Source: Lineus longissimus
Lineage: Eukaryota; Nemertea; Pilidiophora; Heteronemertea; Lineidae
Assembly: GCF_910592395.1 (NCBI RefSeq)
Contig: NC_088311.1
Span: 13,334,501-13,398,500 of the forward strand
DNA: 64,000 nt
Direction of reading: 5' to 3'
Position 1 is the first letter of the stretch. Each line of letters opens with the position of its first letter. A program made the position numbers and the translations under genes. The notes beneath the pieces were generated by a model that saw only the letters and a program-made list of their open reading frames with translations, was not told where the DNA came from and made no database searches. Below are positions 42,287 to 53,871 of this stretch, in pieces.

Positions 42287-44351
42287 GGCCATGGCGATTT
42301 AGCGGATCCTGCGGATTCTGCGGAACCTGCGGAATCTGGGCGGAATCAGCATAAAAACAGGACGAGAATATCGATATTATGATAAACTAGCATTATACCC
42401 GTGGCGCAGGCAGGTTCAAATGGGCTATATCTTGATTAGATTGAATTGCAATGAAAATCTAATGCAATATCAAAGGAGCAATATTGAAGAGGCAAATTAA
42501 ACCAACCATTTGTCCACAGACTCGGACCGAGCTGTGGCGTGCTGTATGTGTGCATAAAAAGTGTATCAATTGGTCCGATAGAGATGATGAGGCAATGTCA
42601 ATATGCCTCGTTCCTCAGTCAGCAATATGCCCCTTTTTATACGGAGAAGAAGGAGAACTCAGATAGGCCTTCACATGTCGGCTTCCAAATGTCTCGGGCA
42701 AGGCACTTAGTCGAAAGGCAAGCTAGAAGTTCAGCATCGTGAGCAGCTCCTTGATAAGGCCATGCCAAGTTCAGAGTGCCTCTTCAGATACATCAAGTAT
42801 TGAAAGCTGTGGTGAGCACATAAACAGACCATGGTCACCTTCATTTGAAAATTCCTTCATAATCAAGGGCTAGCTCTAACTAAAACAGCACCCATAAACA
42901 ATAGACCATCAATTTGACCCCAGCTCCTAACTGCGGGAAAACCCAAGTCCAGCAACCAAAGTACCAAAAATACATTTTTGTTTACATTTGAACTGCACAC
43001 ATGCGTTTGTTTACAATTTCATTTCCCGCGAAATCGTGGATTGAAAATAACATTAACCTGGGTTCAGCAGGTCAGCAGGTATACCGGCTGTTCCAATCAT
43101 CCCCCTACAGCCAGCTGTTCAAAAGGTAATGTTATTCACCCCAGAGGGAGTGCAGCAGGTCAGCAGGTATACCGGCTGTTCCAATCATCCCCCTACAGCC
43201 AGCTGTTCAAAAGGTAATGTTATTCACCCCAGAGGGAGTGCAGATAATTGATTAAGCCCCTGCACAATTTAACAGCAATGGCTTGGCTTCTGTAAGTGGT
43301 AAGGAGAATTGACAGTGTCCGATTAAAAATCCCTCATTACTGCTCCGCTGAAGTATATTTTTGAACAAAACCAAGACGTTGCATCAGGGTAAGGTGTCAC
43401 CACAATTCATGCAAAATTTCAAGGCAATCCAACGCCTCTAAGTGTGACTTTATTCGTCCCCCTTCCAGTATTATTATATAGATTATCCTTATAATGAATA
43501 TTTGTAATATTCTATAACTGTTAAATTGTCTAAACCGCTAAGATTATCAAGCATTCGGAAAAACCCCAACATGCATGAAAAAAATGTCTGCATTCTATTA
43601 TCGGACGAGTTCCACATTGGCCCTGATCTATAACCCAGGCCGAGTTGGCCTGTAATCGTGTAAGTCGTTACGCACCCGAAATACACACGTCATTTTCACT
43701 CATTCGTTAATTTGTTAATATCGTGCAGAATACAATAGGGACGGACACTTTTTCCAGGGGACATTTTAAACTTCTACACTGGCCTGGTTGACACGTCTCT
43801 CTTTATTTTACAACATCGCAAAATTGTGCACGAGCAACATACGATTGCCTTGATGATCCATCATAAGTTAAGATAAACAAGTCACATGATGACTGATGAT
43901 GTCCCGGACTCCCAGATGACAAATCAGTTTAAACAGAGAATTTCCGACTCTCATAATAATAAATAAAAGATTTTTCTAAAACGTCCACCCGAGTCAATCA
44001 TCCCACTCTTGATGACCAAACAGCCAGCAAGATCATGCGATGACAGGTGACAAGCCCGAGATCCTGGCAACGATCCTTAAAACCACCCCAAGTCCCAGGA
44101 GGCGAAACGACAAATTTTTGGGTAGAGTGACTCTCAGACACTCTCTTGATTTAGCTTGATTACATACATCACGGCAGCGGCCACCTTCAGCACCACCACG
44201 TGGGGCTTAATGGTATAAGGCTAAGTTTGGGGGCAAAAAGGCTGGGGGGCGAAAACGTCAGAGAGCGAAACAACCGAATACCCATAACATAGAAAATCAG
44301 CTGCAGACCAGATTCCGCAGAATCCGTAGGATCCGCTAAATCGCCATGGCC
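42287..44351. mobile_element. MULE-like transposon with 9-bp target duplication
   Basis: Inverted termini GGCCATGGCGATTTAGCGGA... are nearly identical for about 42 bp. The flanking 9-mer CACCCCCAT is duplicated (42278-42286, 44352-44360). A nine-base duplication with long TIRs is the classic MULE signature. The 2.07-kb interior encodes no transposase. It contains an 88-bp tandem duplication at 43065-43240. Non-autonomous. Confidence 0.8.
43065..43240. repeat. 88-bp tandem duplication
   Basis: Copies start CAGCAGGTCAGCAGGTATAC at 43065 and 43153 and are essentially identical, ending CACCCCAGAGGGAGTG. Near-identity suggests a recent event. Confidence 0.95.
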
Positions 44352-44545
44352 CACCCCCATAGCCCTAGTGGCAAAAACATGAATCGCATTGCACCAAATA
44401 TCAAAAGGAGGCTTCCCGGACCCGACAGCAGTACCAAACCAAGAGATGAAATCAATGCAAAAAGCTGTTCTCAAGATATCCTATACTACTTGACTTCACC
44501 CTAAAGTTACTCGGGCCTGGCGCGAGAGCGTTCGGGTTCAATGAC

Positions 44546-44716
44546 AATAGATAACTTCACACCGGGCGGAGGGAGTCACTGGGAGCCACAACAAACCTAA
44601 AAATAGGCACAACGAACAAAAGAACACATGGTGTGCAACCATGAGGTCCTTTTTTTGAAGCTGGTTTGTTGTGGCTAGCAGTGACTAGCTCCGCCTGGTG
44701 TGAAGATATCTATCCA
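44546..44716. repeat. Foldback element (about 52-bp arms)
   Basis: The left arm GATAACTTCACACCGGGCGG... (44551-44598) is the inverse of the right arm ending CCGCCTGGTGTGAAGATATC (44664-44713), around a 65-bp loop. It is probably a MITE. No clear target duplication is seen. Confidence 0.75.
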
Positions 44717-44913
44717 TACTCGGCATGCGTTTCAAGGCGCGAGATCCGGGGCTCACCGACCAAAGTGCTGCACCAGTAATCGAACGCGCTATAATAACTG
44801 AAAAACATATCGCTGGCACACTTATCACTACTACTGGGTCAGGGAGCTAAGTGTTCTGATAACAAGCACAGCTGGAGTTCCTAAATGGAGACAAGACCAC
44901 AATTGATGTACAC

Positions 44914-46687
44914 ATGTACACATGGCATAATTCTAGGAATCAACTTAGTCGTCTAGACTACTTTCTCATATCGGACAGCATAAAAGACAAAGTAGAAAAT
45001 GTTTATATAAAACCTGGTTATAGATCGGACCATTCAGTGGTGGAATTAACTTTAAATCTATCAAATCAACAAAAAGGCCCAGGGCTATGGAAGTTTAACA
45101 ACTCGCTACTAAAGGATGAAGAATACGTAGTGGAAATTAAAAGAGTCATAAATGATGTTACAAATCAAAACAATAACCTAAGTGATCAACTTGCTTTTGA
45201 GTTTCTAAAAACCCAAATAAGGGGAAAAACCATAGCGTATTCAACAGCCAAAAAGAGGGAAAATCAAAAACAAGAGAAACTATTAGACAAAAAAATGGAT
45301 GCTTTACATATGAAATATAATGCTAATCCAAATGCAGAAAACTTAACTAAATACATTGAAGTGCAAAATGAACTGAAGACACTAAGAGATAATAAAGTAG
45401 ATGGGATAATAACAAGAGCAAAAGCAAAATGGCATCTAGAGGGCGAGAAAAACTCAAAATACTTCTGCAATTTAGAAAACAGACACTTTCAAGAAAAAGC
45501 CATTACAGAACTGTTGGACAATGATGGAAACGAGCTAATTGAAATAAATGATATTCTAAAGGAGCAGCAGGCCTTCTATGAAAATCTTTATAAACAGAAA
45601 CAAACAAATAACACAGATGAAAACTTAAATATCTTTTTCCCAGAAGATGATACAATACAAAAATTAACAGAAGAACAAGCAATGGAATTGGAAAATGATC
45701 TTAGTGAGGCAGAGTGTAAAGCTGTGTTGAAGACAATGAAACTAAATAAATCACCTGGCTCAGATGGTCTTACCGTGGAATTTTATAATCACTTTTGGGG
45801 TGAATTAAAACTTGCAATGATAAGATCCTTCAGAGAGGCTTTTCTAACGGACGAACTATCGGACAATCAAAAACTAGGAGTAATAACATGCCTCCCTAAA
45901 CCTGGTAAAGATAAAAAACTTATGAAAAACTGGCGCCCAATTTCCCTTTTAAATGTCGATTATAAAATACTGTCCGGGGTTATATCTAGCAGGATCAAAA
46001 CAAACTTAAATCAATTGATTTCAAAATATCAAAAGGGCTTTGTAAAGGGTAGGTTTATAGGGGAATGCACTCGTATCACATGGGATTTAATCTTTAAGAT
46101 GAAAAAACACAATATGCCTGGTATTATACTGCTTATCGATTTTGAGAAGGCATTTGACTCTCTTGACTGGAATTTTGTAAATAGGACAATGAAGTACTTC
46201 AATTTTGGGGAATATATAAGAAAATGGATAAGAATCTTCTACCAAAACATCCAAAGTTGTATAATAAACAATGGGCACTGCTCCGATAGGTTTACATTAG
46301 GAAGAGGAGTCAGGCAGGGGGACCCCCTCTCCCCATATCTTTTTCTTCTGGCAGCAGAGACCCTTGCCAACTCCATCAACAACCAAGACATAAAAGGCAT
46401 AAAAATCGACAACTCGGAATACTTAATAAACCCAACTGGCAGATGATACAACTCTCTTGCTCGATAATACAGAACACAACTACAGATCTTGTATGAACCT
46501 CCTCGATAGATTTTCAGAAGTGTCAGGGTTGACAATAAATTACACCAAAACAGTAGCTATCAAGATTGGGCTCACTGAACAATTAAACTACAATCTGGGA
46601 AATGACAAGGATACAAAATGGCAATTAGAGGGATAGTTCACTTTATTGGGAATAAAATACAATATAGATGAGGAAAATTTTACTGAA
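44914..46687 (+). pseudogene. LINE ORF2: endonuclease C-terminus and reverse transcriptase
   Basis: Seen: TWHNSRNQLSRLDYFLIS and YRSDHSVVELTL (end of the APE endonuclease), GPGLWKFNNSLL, a long linker, and RT with KSPGSDGLTVEFY, NWRPISLLNVDYKI, GFVKGR, LLIDFEKAFDSLDW (catalytic D) and GVRQGDPLSPYLFLL. The frame breaks at about 46433, just before the second catalytic motif, which reads LADDTTLLLD in the next frame. It then has an in-frame TAG at 46634-46636. L1/Tx1-like features are the GPG-W-N linker and the DHS box. The protein is dead here. Confidence 0.9.
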
Positions 46688-49587
46688 AACAAGAGGCCCA
46701 AGGGCCTGGCGCTCAGCTGAAATGGATAGCTGAAGGCAAGGGCCAAGTGTGTGTTGGTACCGTTATTATGAGGCAACGTGAAGCTGTAACATCTAGCACG
46801 CAGAAGTGCTGATGCGAAAGACCTTCTTGCTATATCAGTGCATGCTGAAGTACTGAGTTGACGTCACCCTGCTATTATGACGTAAAGTCATTTCTATTGC
46901 CGTTGCAGTAGTGGGGTGTGTGATGACGTCAAGGAGTTGTGTGGTGACGTCAAAGAGTGGAGTCCTTGTCTTCATGCAGCGTAGGTGGAACTAATAACAT
47001 GCACATTGACTCAAGGTACATAATTATTACAGTGTATTTTGTGAGGTGAATGGTCAAATGAACCGACTGATGTCTGGACATTGATGAAGTGGATGCAGCC
47101 AAATGTCTGGGATGGTCGTTTTGTATGTGAAGAAAAGAAGATAAAGAGTTGGTTAACAAAATGAACTTTATTGGTGCGGCAGATATTTGAAGCGCCTTGC
47201 GCCATATATTTGTTGCCTTGCGGCAGATATTTGATAACGCTCTCCGGGAATGGAAAGCAGTAAAACGAGTAAGCACACCTTACTCTGAATGTGGGAACAG
47301 CAAGTGCTTTCCTGGACTTGAAATGTGCCAACGACTCCTCTTGCAATAACCAACAACAGTTAATCTGTAAAAAGAGAAGAGAAATTAACACGGACTGAAT
47401 AAAAAAGGGTGACATCACATAGACGGGGAAATGTACACCACCGGATGCAGTCTGTGCTTGATCAGGCATTTGTCAGATGATATCCTGAACAAGGCATCTA
47501 TGATCTATGGAAGCAAATCCAAAAAGAGACTTAACCTTCGAAGGGCACACTTATTACTCAGTGAAAAGTCTGTCCTGTGGGCTGTTTTCCAATTCAAAAT
47601 AAAAGTGTAACCTCTTTATTGTGACTTTAAATTAGTCTCACAGACTGAACCATAACACTAAACAGCCAACCGTGCCCACATGATGTGAGCCGAGAGCTGG
47701 GCTTAAAGATGAGCAAGTGGTGTACTACATTTTGAAAATTGTCTATCGTCTACGACATGTGACAGAACAGGATCTAGTGGACTTAATGATGAGGTACTAT
47801 CAAATAAGGTGTCCATCAAATGAATCATGAGGGCCTGTTGAGTTATACTCTAAGCCTATCCTATAGGCAGATAGGGCTAGGCTATCGTTTTTGTCTTTTT
47901 TACAGCCTACAGCACAGCCATGCACAGCGCAGTGTACAGACAGTACAGGATTGCAAATTAAAAACATGAGCATTGCTGCGTAACGAAACTGCAGTGGAAT
48001 TCATACTACGATGTCATAATGTGACTTTCAAAATAATTGTTGTCACGGCCAATGACCAGACAGGGAGAAAACAAACGTAAATGGCGAGATTTGTTGCAAA
48101 ATTGCCAACCACAACAACTCAGTGACTATTTTTTACTCAGGGACCGTAGCCAAAATGACCGACAGCGAATTCTCCGGTCGCTAGCGCAGTCCATAAACAA
48201 GCATCAATTCCACCAACTTTGGGTGCAAGCTTGGTCATCAAAGTTACAGAACTGTTAGAAATACATCTTAACAACATATACATACAGTTAAAAGTGCATA
48301 AAAAATCCCGATTCAACCTCCGGGCGCTACCTTTTTTTCTCCGCCAGACTCCGGGCCCTACCGGTCGTTATTTAGTGCGACCGCCACCAGAGTGTTTATC
48401 AAGATCTGCGCGTTTTAGGCAGATTAATCAATTATTACATGCATGCATTATAGATCACCGAAATGATAATTGCGTTGGCTATTTGAAACTAAGTTCAGAT
48501 ATTATTTTCGATCTTTGAATTGAATATAGGCGAGTGATTTTTGACACCCGGTCGACATATCACTATCAGGACTTGCAAAATTCACGCGAGATCGCTTGCA
48601 TCATCGGCATGTTTGAAAACCCGAATTTCACAAATTCCACAAATATTTATCACATACCATATGTATCACCACAAAGGTAACTCTCTAGACTATTTGAAAC
48701 CAAGTTCAGATACTTATTTTCACAAAAATTCGAAGCTATGCAAGCGATTTTTCACTGGTAGAGATCGACGGAAACAAATTTCTCGCTCTAAAATGACATG
48801 AGACGAGCACCAACTTTCGCTAATTTGTGCACAAAATTTCCGCAATACTATAAAAAACTATTGATAAATCTGAATTATATAGACTCTTTTCAGTACCTAA
48901 ACAAATTTTAGGTACATGGTCATGTTGAATAAAAGAGTATCAACCGATTGAACATGAGAAATTTCACTCACCTTCATTGAAGCAGCGACTACCGCCATTT
49001 TGAAATGGTGGCATCTCTTCTGTCGATCGGCCAATCAGCGGCACTGCTTGCAAAAAGTTGAGCCACTGCCAAATTTGAAATCGCCAAAATTCAGTCAATG
49101 TGCCTGCAGTGCCAACTGGCGGTGAAAACTATATTAATTCCATTAAAAGTAAAAAATGAAAAAATATTTAAAAATATTCAGCCACATTTGAAAACAATAT
49201 TTGCTCTGTGGACCAAGGTAAAAAGGGAAAGAAATCTAAACGCGAAATGACCTCATTCTCTTAATACAGGTCGGATCGCGCTGATTTTTCGTTTCTGAGT
49301 TCACCTTGGGCAACTCCTAATTTAGCACCGTCAACGAAGTGGCTCGGCCTTTCCGGTCAGAAATGTCCAATTTTGTCCACAGATGGGTCCCTAGATGGAT
49401 GGATGGATGGATGGATGGATGGATGGATGGATGGATGGATGGATGGATGGATGGATGGATGGATGGATGGATGGATGGATGGATGGATGGATGGATGGAT
49501 GGATGGATGGATGGATGGATGGATTGCAGGACGGACACCATTTGAAGAGCTATTCTACTAGCTCCGCTGACTTTGTCAGCTGAGCTA
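46688..49587 (-). mobile_element. Non-autonomous Helentron A4
   Basis: 3' end at 46689-46721 (AGGCCCAAGGGCCT hairpin) and 5' end at 49559-49588 (CGCTGACTTTGTCAGCTGAG, CTAA). It is inserted between A and A inside LINE ORF2 without target duplication; the LINE reads GAA-AAC-TAT across the empty site. It is nearly colinear with A1 without A1's 8-bp-TSD insertion, and carries the empty site GCAAAATT at 48575-48582. The 5' microsatellite is greatly expanded. Confidence 0.9.
49393..49524. repeat. (ATGG)n microsatellite, about 33 units
   Basis: A perfect ATGG tetranucleotide run just inside the Helentron A4 5' end. The same site in A1 (7838-7850) has only about three units. Confidence 0.97.
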
Positions 49588-50115
49588 AAAACTATGTAGA
49601 CAAAATCAGAGAAGTTTCAAAACTACTAAATATCTGGACAGGGAGAAATCTAACTATGTATGGGAAAATCTATATCATTAAGTCACTAGCACTCTCTAAA
49701 TTAATACACCTGTTTACAGCACTGCCAAATTCATCAGAGGAATGTTTCGGAAGGCTAGAAAAGATCTGCTTTAACTTCATCTGGGACAATAAAAATGAAA
49801 AAATAAAAAGAACAACGCTATGCAATGACTATGACAATAGTGGTTTAAAAATGATAAATATAAAATACTTCTGTATGGCCCAAAAATTGATATGGGTTAA
49901 GAAATTACACAATGATCTAAATTTTTCTGATTGGAAAACACTTATCCTTTCTGACACTACTAAGCATGGCGGAAATTTAATTTGGCTTTCAAGAGACCCT
50001 CATGCAACCTTTAAAAATCACCTTAACCCTTTCTGGCAAGATGTTTATAAATCTTTGATAACAATGGCTGACTCAAAAGATGAGCATCCCCTTAAAAACA
50101 TGATTTTTCATAATA
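49588..50115 (+). pseudogene. LINE ORF2, middle segment
   Basis: Continues in frame from 46687: [35 protein letters not shown], ... FNFIWDNKNEKIKR. This is the thumb/connection region of L1-like RT (W...K..i..sl..SKl). It ends at MIFHN, where Helentron A5 is inserted. The terminal peptide KRPKGLALS of the open frame belongs to A5, not to the LINE. Confidence 0.85.
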
Positions 50116-51829
50116 ACAAGAGGCCCAAGGGCCTGGCGCTCAGCTGAGTTAATATCATTAATATCTTCCCGGTGTTTAGTTCATTATGCATGAAAATGGC
50201 ATGCTCCATGGTATTTGATATCCTTTTGCGTTCACTACGGTACCAATGTTTTTGGTTGACATAATTATGCCACTGTTCATTCCTCAATCCTGACCATAAT
50301 TCGGGTGAAATCATCGTATGAAAATATTTACCGAAACATGAAGTTTATGCCATGAATGAGGATACTCATTGTCATAGCCTCGTTTACAAGTACGAAGTAT
50401 TTTCCCGCGAATATTCAAAACTGCATGGCTCCTTGCCAGTTAAATAACATGTGACTATACACAAAATAGAAAACTTTGATGGAAATTGTAAATCATTTTT
50501 TTATCTATCAGGGGAAACAAGCTGATGATGATCAAATAAATCATTCATGAGAAATCATTTTGTTGCTGAAGCTTGCATGACGAAGTTAATGCTAAACCTT
50601 TTCTTGTGCTCTACTGCGCCACCGTAGTTTTCTATTTAGACCAGCGATGACGTCATTTCTGGTGATTCCCTACGTTGTCCAATGAGCGCTTTTTAAAATG
50701 TGCCATTTGGTATTGTACAGTATGCAATGTATTTTTTCAGCGCTGCCAGTTGCCGAAGAGAATGCCGTAGCTCCCTCAATTTCCAATCAATTTTTATGGG
50801 AGTGACACTATTGTATTGCTTAGAATGTCTACTTTTTACTCATGAAAGAATCGTAGAACAAAAACATAATAGGTGAACAGAATCATGCCGATTCACTGCA
50901 CATACTGTGGGAATTCTCCACTTCAAAATACATCGGCGATGTCATCGCGAACAGAGCATGCACTTCCGATATCGTTTTCACAGAAATGTCGCCAAATAGT
51001 CAAGAACTAATTTCTGAATTTAGTCCCTAAAGACCTTATGACTACCACTGAAACGAACTAGTGATAATATCGCCTACAAGACTACTTTTTAAGCAGAAAA
51101 TTGGGTACTTGAGTGTCATTGAGCTCCAAGATTATTGCACATAGCGTAAACAACATGCCGCCATTTTGTCTCCGCTTCGGTATTTCGTACGCCGCTTATA
51201 ATGCACCTTCTCAATTAAAACCAACATAATAAGGCCTTACATCGTTGATTGAATAGGAACACCACACAAAACACAATAAAGTGGGGGTACAATCGATTAC
51301 GAAGCTGAAGTGAACAGTGATTTATTCCTGGAGCTACTGCTTTTGTTGTGTAGCTGCCATGTTTTGAGAACTGGCAAATAGGAGACTTCATTGATGGCTG
51401 ACGTCATCGGGCGGGAATTTGAATCGGCAGAAATAATTAAAAGGCAGGTAGCGCCCTCTCCTGTTAAAATTTTGAACTTTTTCTCAATAAAATAGATTTT
51501 CAAGAATTTTATCTTAATATTAGAGCATATTTCGACTAATTCTGCTGCTCCTAGGCCGATATAGGCCAGTTTCCTTCATGCACTCTCGCTCGCAGGAAGT
51601 AGGTCGAATGGCGACAAATTTTGTTTTGAAAGTAGAGTTTGACCAGAAGTATCTAGAAATGCAAAATTGAAGTCTCTAGGTCTTACGGTTACAAAATGTG
51701 CACCATGGGTTTAACAGACGGATGGATGGATGGATGGATGGATGGATGGATGGATGGATGGATGGATGGACAGACGGACGCCACTGAACAACTTATTTGA
51801 CAAGCTCGGCTGACTTAGTCAGCTGAGCT
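50116..51829 (-). mobile_element. Non-autonomous Helentron A5
   Basis: 3' hairpin at 50116-50148. 5' end AGCTCGGCTGACTTAGTCAG, CTGAGCTAA at 51803-51831. An (ATGG)n tract of about 12 units lies at 51720-51768. It is inserted between A and A in LINE ORF2, and the reading H-N-K-I-S-K-I-N is restored when it is removed. The 1.7-kb interior is unlike A1/A4 and encodes nothing. Confidence 0.9.
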
Positions 51830-52675
51830 AAAAATATCAAAATAAACAACAAAACAATCTTCTACAATGAATGGCAACTACATGGTGTTAAATATCTGAA
51901 TGATTTAGTTGACGAAACAGGGAACTTTTATACATGGGAACAATTCTGGACAAAATATGGAATTCAAAAAGAACCGTTCAAACTCTTAGCTGTGTTACAT
52001 GCAGTACCAAAAAACTGGAAGAAAAGAATAAAAGATGGGGGATCAAATCTGACCGAAATTGTCGATCTTAGCATAACAAAGATAAAAAATCTTAAAAAAC
52101 CGGGAAAACATTTCTATTGGCAAAAAATTAAAAGTACAAGTAAAAGACCTGAAAAATCAGAAACCAAATGGACAACCATAACTAACTGCAACCTCACTGA
52201 AGATGACTGGAGCGACATATACTGCCTCCCTTACCGGGCCACAATTGACACCAAACTAAGAATGTTGCAATATAAAATATTACATAGAACATTACCTGTT
52301 AATACTTGGTTATACAAATGTGGCCTAACAAACACCAATACATGTAGTTTTTGTTTAATATATAAAGAAACTTTACAACACCTGTTGTGGGAATGCAATT
52401 TAACCAAAACTCTCTGGCTAAACCTTTGTCAACATCTAAACATACCACTATTTAACATCAAAGACATCATTTTTGGAAGTCCAGGGCAGTCGCTTGCAAT
52501 AGAACATATCAAAACTATTACAAAAGAATATATATACAAAACAAAACTAAACAATAGCCTACCAAACCTTCAACATCTCAAACAGACAATAAAACTCCAA
52601 ATCAATATTGAAAAATGCCACAAAAAAAGAACAGACTTTGTGGGAAAATGGGGAAATTTCTTAAATGCTATCTAG
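51830..52675 (+). pseudogene. LINE ORF2, C-terminal segment
   Basis: Resumes in frame: FYNEWQLHGVKYLNDLVDE, FWTKYGI, then the C-terminal zinc-binding region TWLYKCGLTNTNTCSFC...ETLQHLLWEC (zf-RVT type: C-x-C..H...C). It stops at 52675, followed by a 110-bp 3' UTR and an A-rich tail. Confidence 0.9.
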
Positions 52676-53013
52676 GAAAAGACTAAGTTTCTTGCACCTC
52701 TGCACTTTGCACACTGCACCGCACTGTAGAAAACTGTTGTAAACAAAATTGTTGGATTGAATACTTTGTGTAAATTTTTTTTGAGAGTTTACAATAAAAA
52801 ATATAAATTACAAAAAAAAAAGACCACAATTGATTTTCCAAGCCATTTCCAGTTATTTCAAATGCCCGCCATCAAATACTGCGTGGGGTTGTGAAACTGA
52901 AATTCGAATATGATATACGGGTTAGTCTTGGGAGTAACTGGTGCGATTTAAAGTGGTGATTGACCACGGACACTTTTTTTAAATTGACAAGTTTGACACA
53001 AGTGGACATTCTT

Positions 53014-53220
53014 TCCATTTCCTGTGGAAATGTCATTTTATTAGTTCATACCTACCCAGGTCAGACTTTTGCATGTGTACTCCATTCGGACACACCCGAG
53101 GAAGAAATAATCTATTTATAATAGAAATCTCTTAGCTAGTTCGCTTAGCTACACCTAGGTGGCGCCCCTATACAGCCTCTGCCTCGTGAGAGCCGCCATT
53201 CACTAGTACTTATTACTCGA
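53014..53220. repeat. DIRS-3 left inverted terminal repeat
   Basis: Inverse copy at 59316-59505. The outermost 50 bp (TCCATTTCCTGTGGAAATG...) differ from the other end, as expected for DIRS elements, whose two outer ends are each matched by half of the internal complementary region. Confidence 0.85.
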
Positions 53221-53266
53221 GCGCACCGAGTAAGTCTCGTTGCTGTGGGGACAGGCAGGGCGGGTA

Positions 53267-53361
53267 GTCTGACCTGGGTAGGTTTGAACTAATAAAATGA
53301 CATTTCCACAGGAAATGGAAATTTTATGTCGTTCATACTCTACCCAGGTCAGACTTTTGCA
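53267..53361. repeat. DIRS-3 internal complementary region
   Basis: Near-palindrome: GTCTGACCTGGGTA at the left is mirrored by TACCCAGGTCAGAC at the right around ATTTCCACAGGAAAT. The left half is complementary to the left terminus (AACTAATAAAATGACA) and the right half to the right terminus (AATTTTATGTCGTTCATACT). It serves as template for joining the ends into a circle. Confidence 0.88.
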
Positions 53362-53871
53362 TCGAATACCAACAACCAAAGGAAGGAGGGTAAACGGTGA
53401 CTTACCATGTAGTGAAGTGAACTGTCTCCAAGCTGCGCAGCAGAACCCAACGGGTGAGACCAGGGGACCCAGAGAAAGAATGCTTGGGGGAGACCTGGGC
53501 TAGAGGTCAACAGGCCCTTTGACAACAAAGGGAAGCATACCTGGGAAAACCCATCCCCTCCTAGACGGGGACAAAGCCACCTCAACACGGTATAAGCTTA
53601 GCACATATCGTCAAGAGACACAATGTGGAAATTTTTTTTTTTTTTTACAAGAAGGAGAGCACGCCCCAGAATAACCTGGAGCGGCCTCACTGATTAACTC
53701 TCAACAGTCCTAGGCGGCTGAACCCTAGGACAGCTGGACGGGGCGAACGCGCAGGCCCGAAGACCCGGCGACAGTCTATAGAACAACCCCCCCCCCCACC
53801 GCTTAAAAAGGAGGGAGGACAAGACAGCCAGCAGGAGAGAAAATCGACAAGTGGTCTGGGCAGGGAAACAC

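Larger units (their letters stand above)
44893..52834 (+). mobile_element. 5'-truncated L1/Tx1-like LINE with 15-bp target duplication
   Basis: The flanking 15-mer AAGACCACAATTGAT is present at 44893-44907 and 52820-52834, with a short A-rich tail (52790-52820) before the right copy. The LINE body is 44908-46687, 49588-50115 and 51830-52819, interrupted by Helentrons A4 and A5. The 5' end starts within the endonuclease domain. Removing the two insertions restores continuous reading across both junctions, so both were added after the LINE landed. Confidence 0.9.

Noticed and set aside
49317-49583. Frames of WMDG or IHPS repeats
   Set aside because: Translations of the (ATGG)n microsatellite, not genes.
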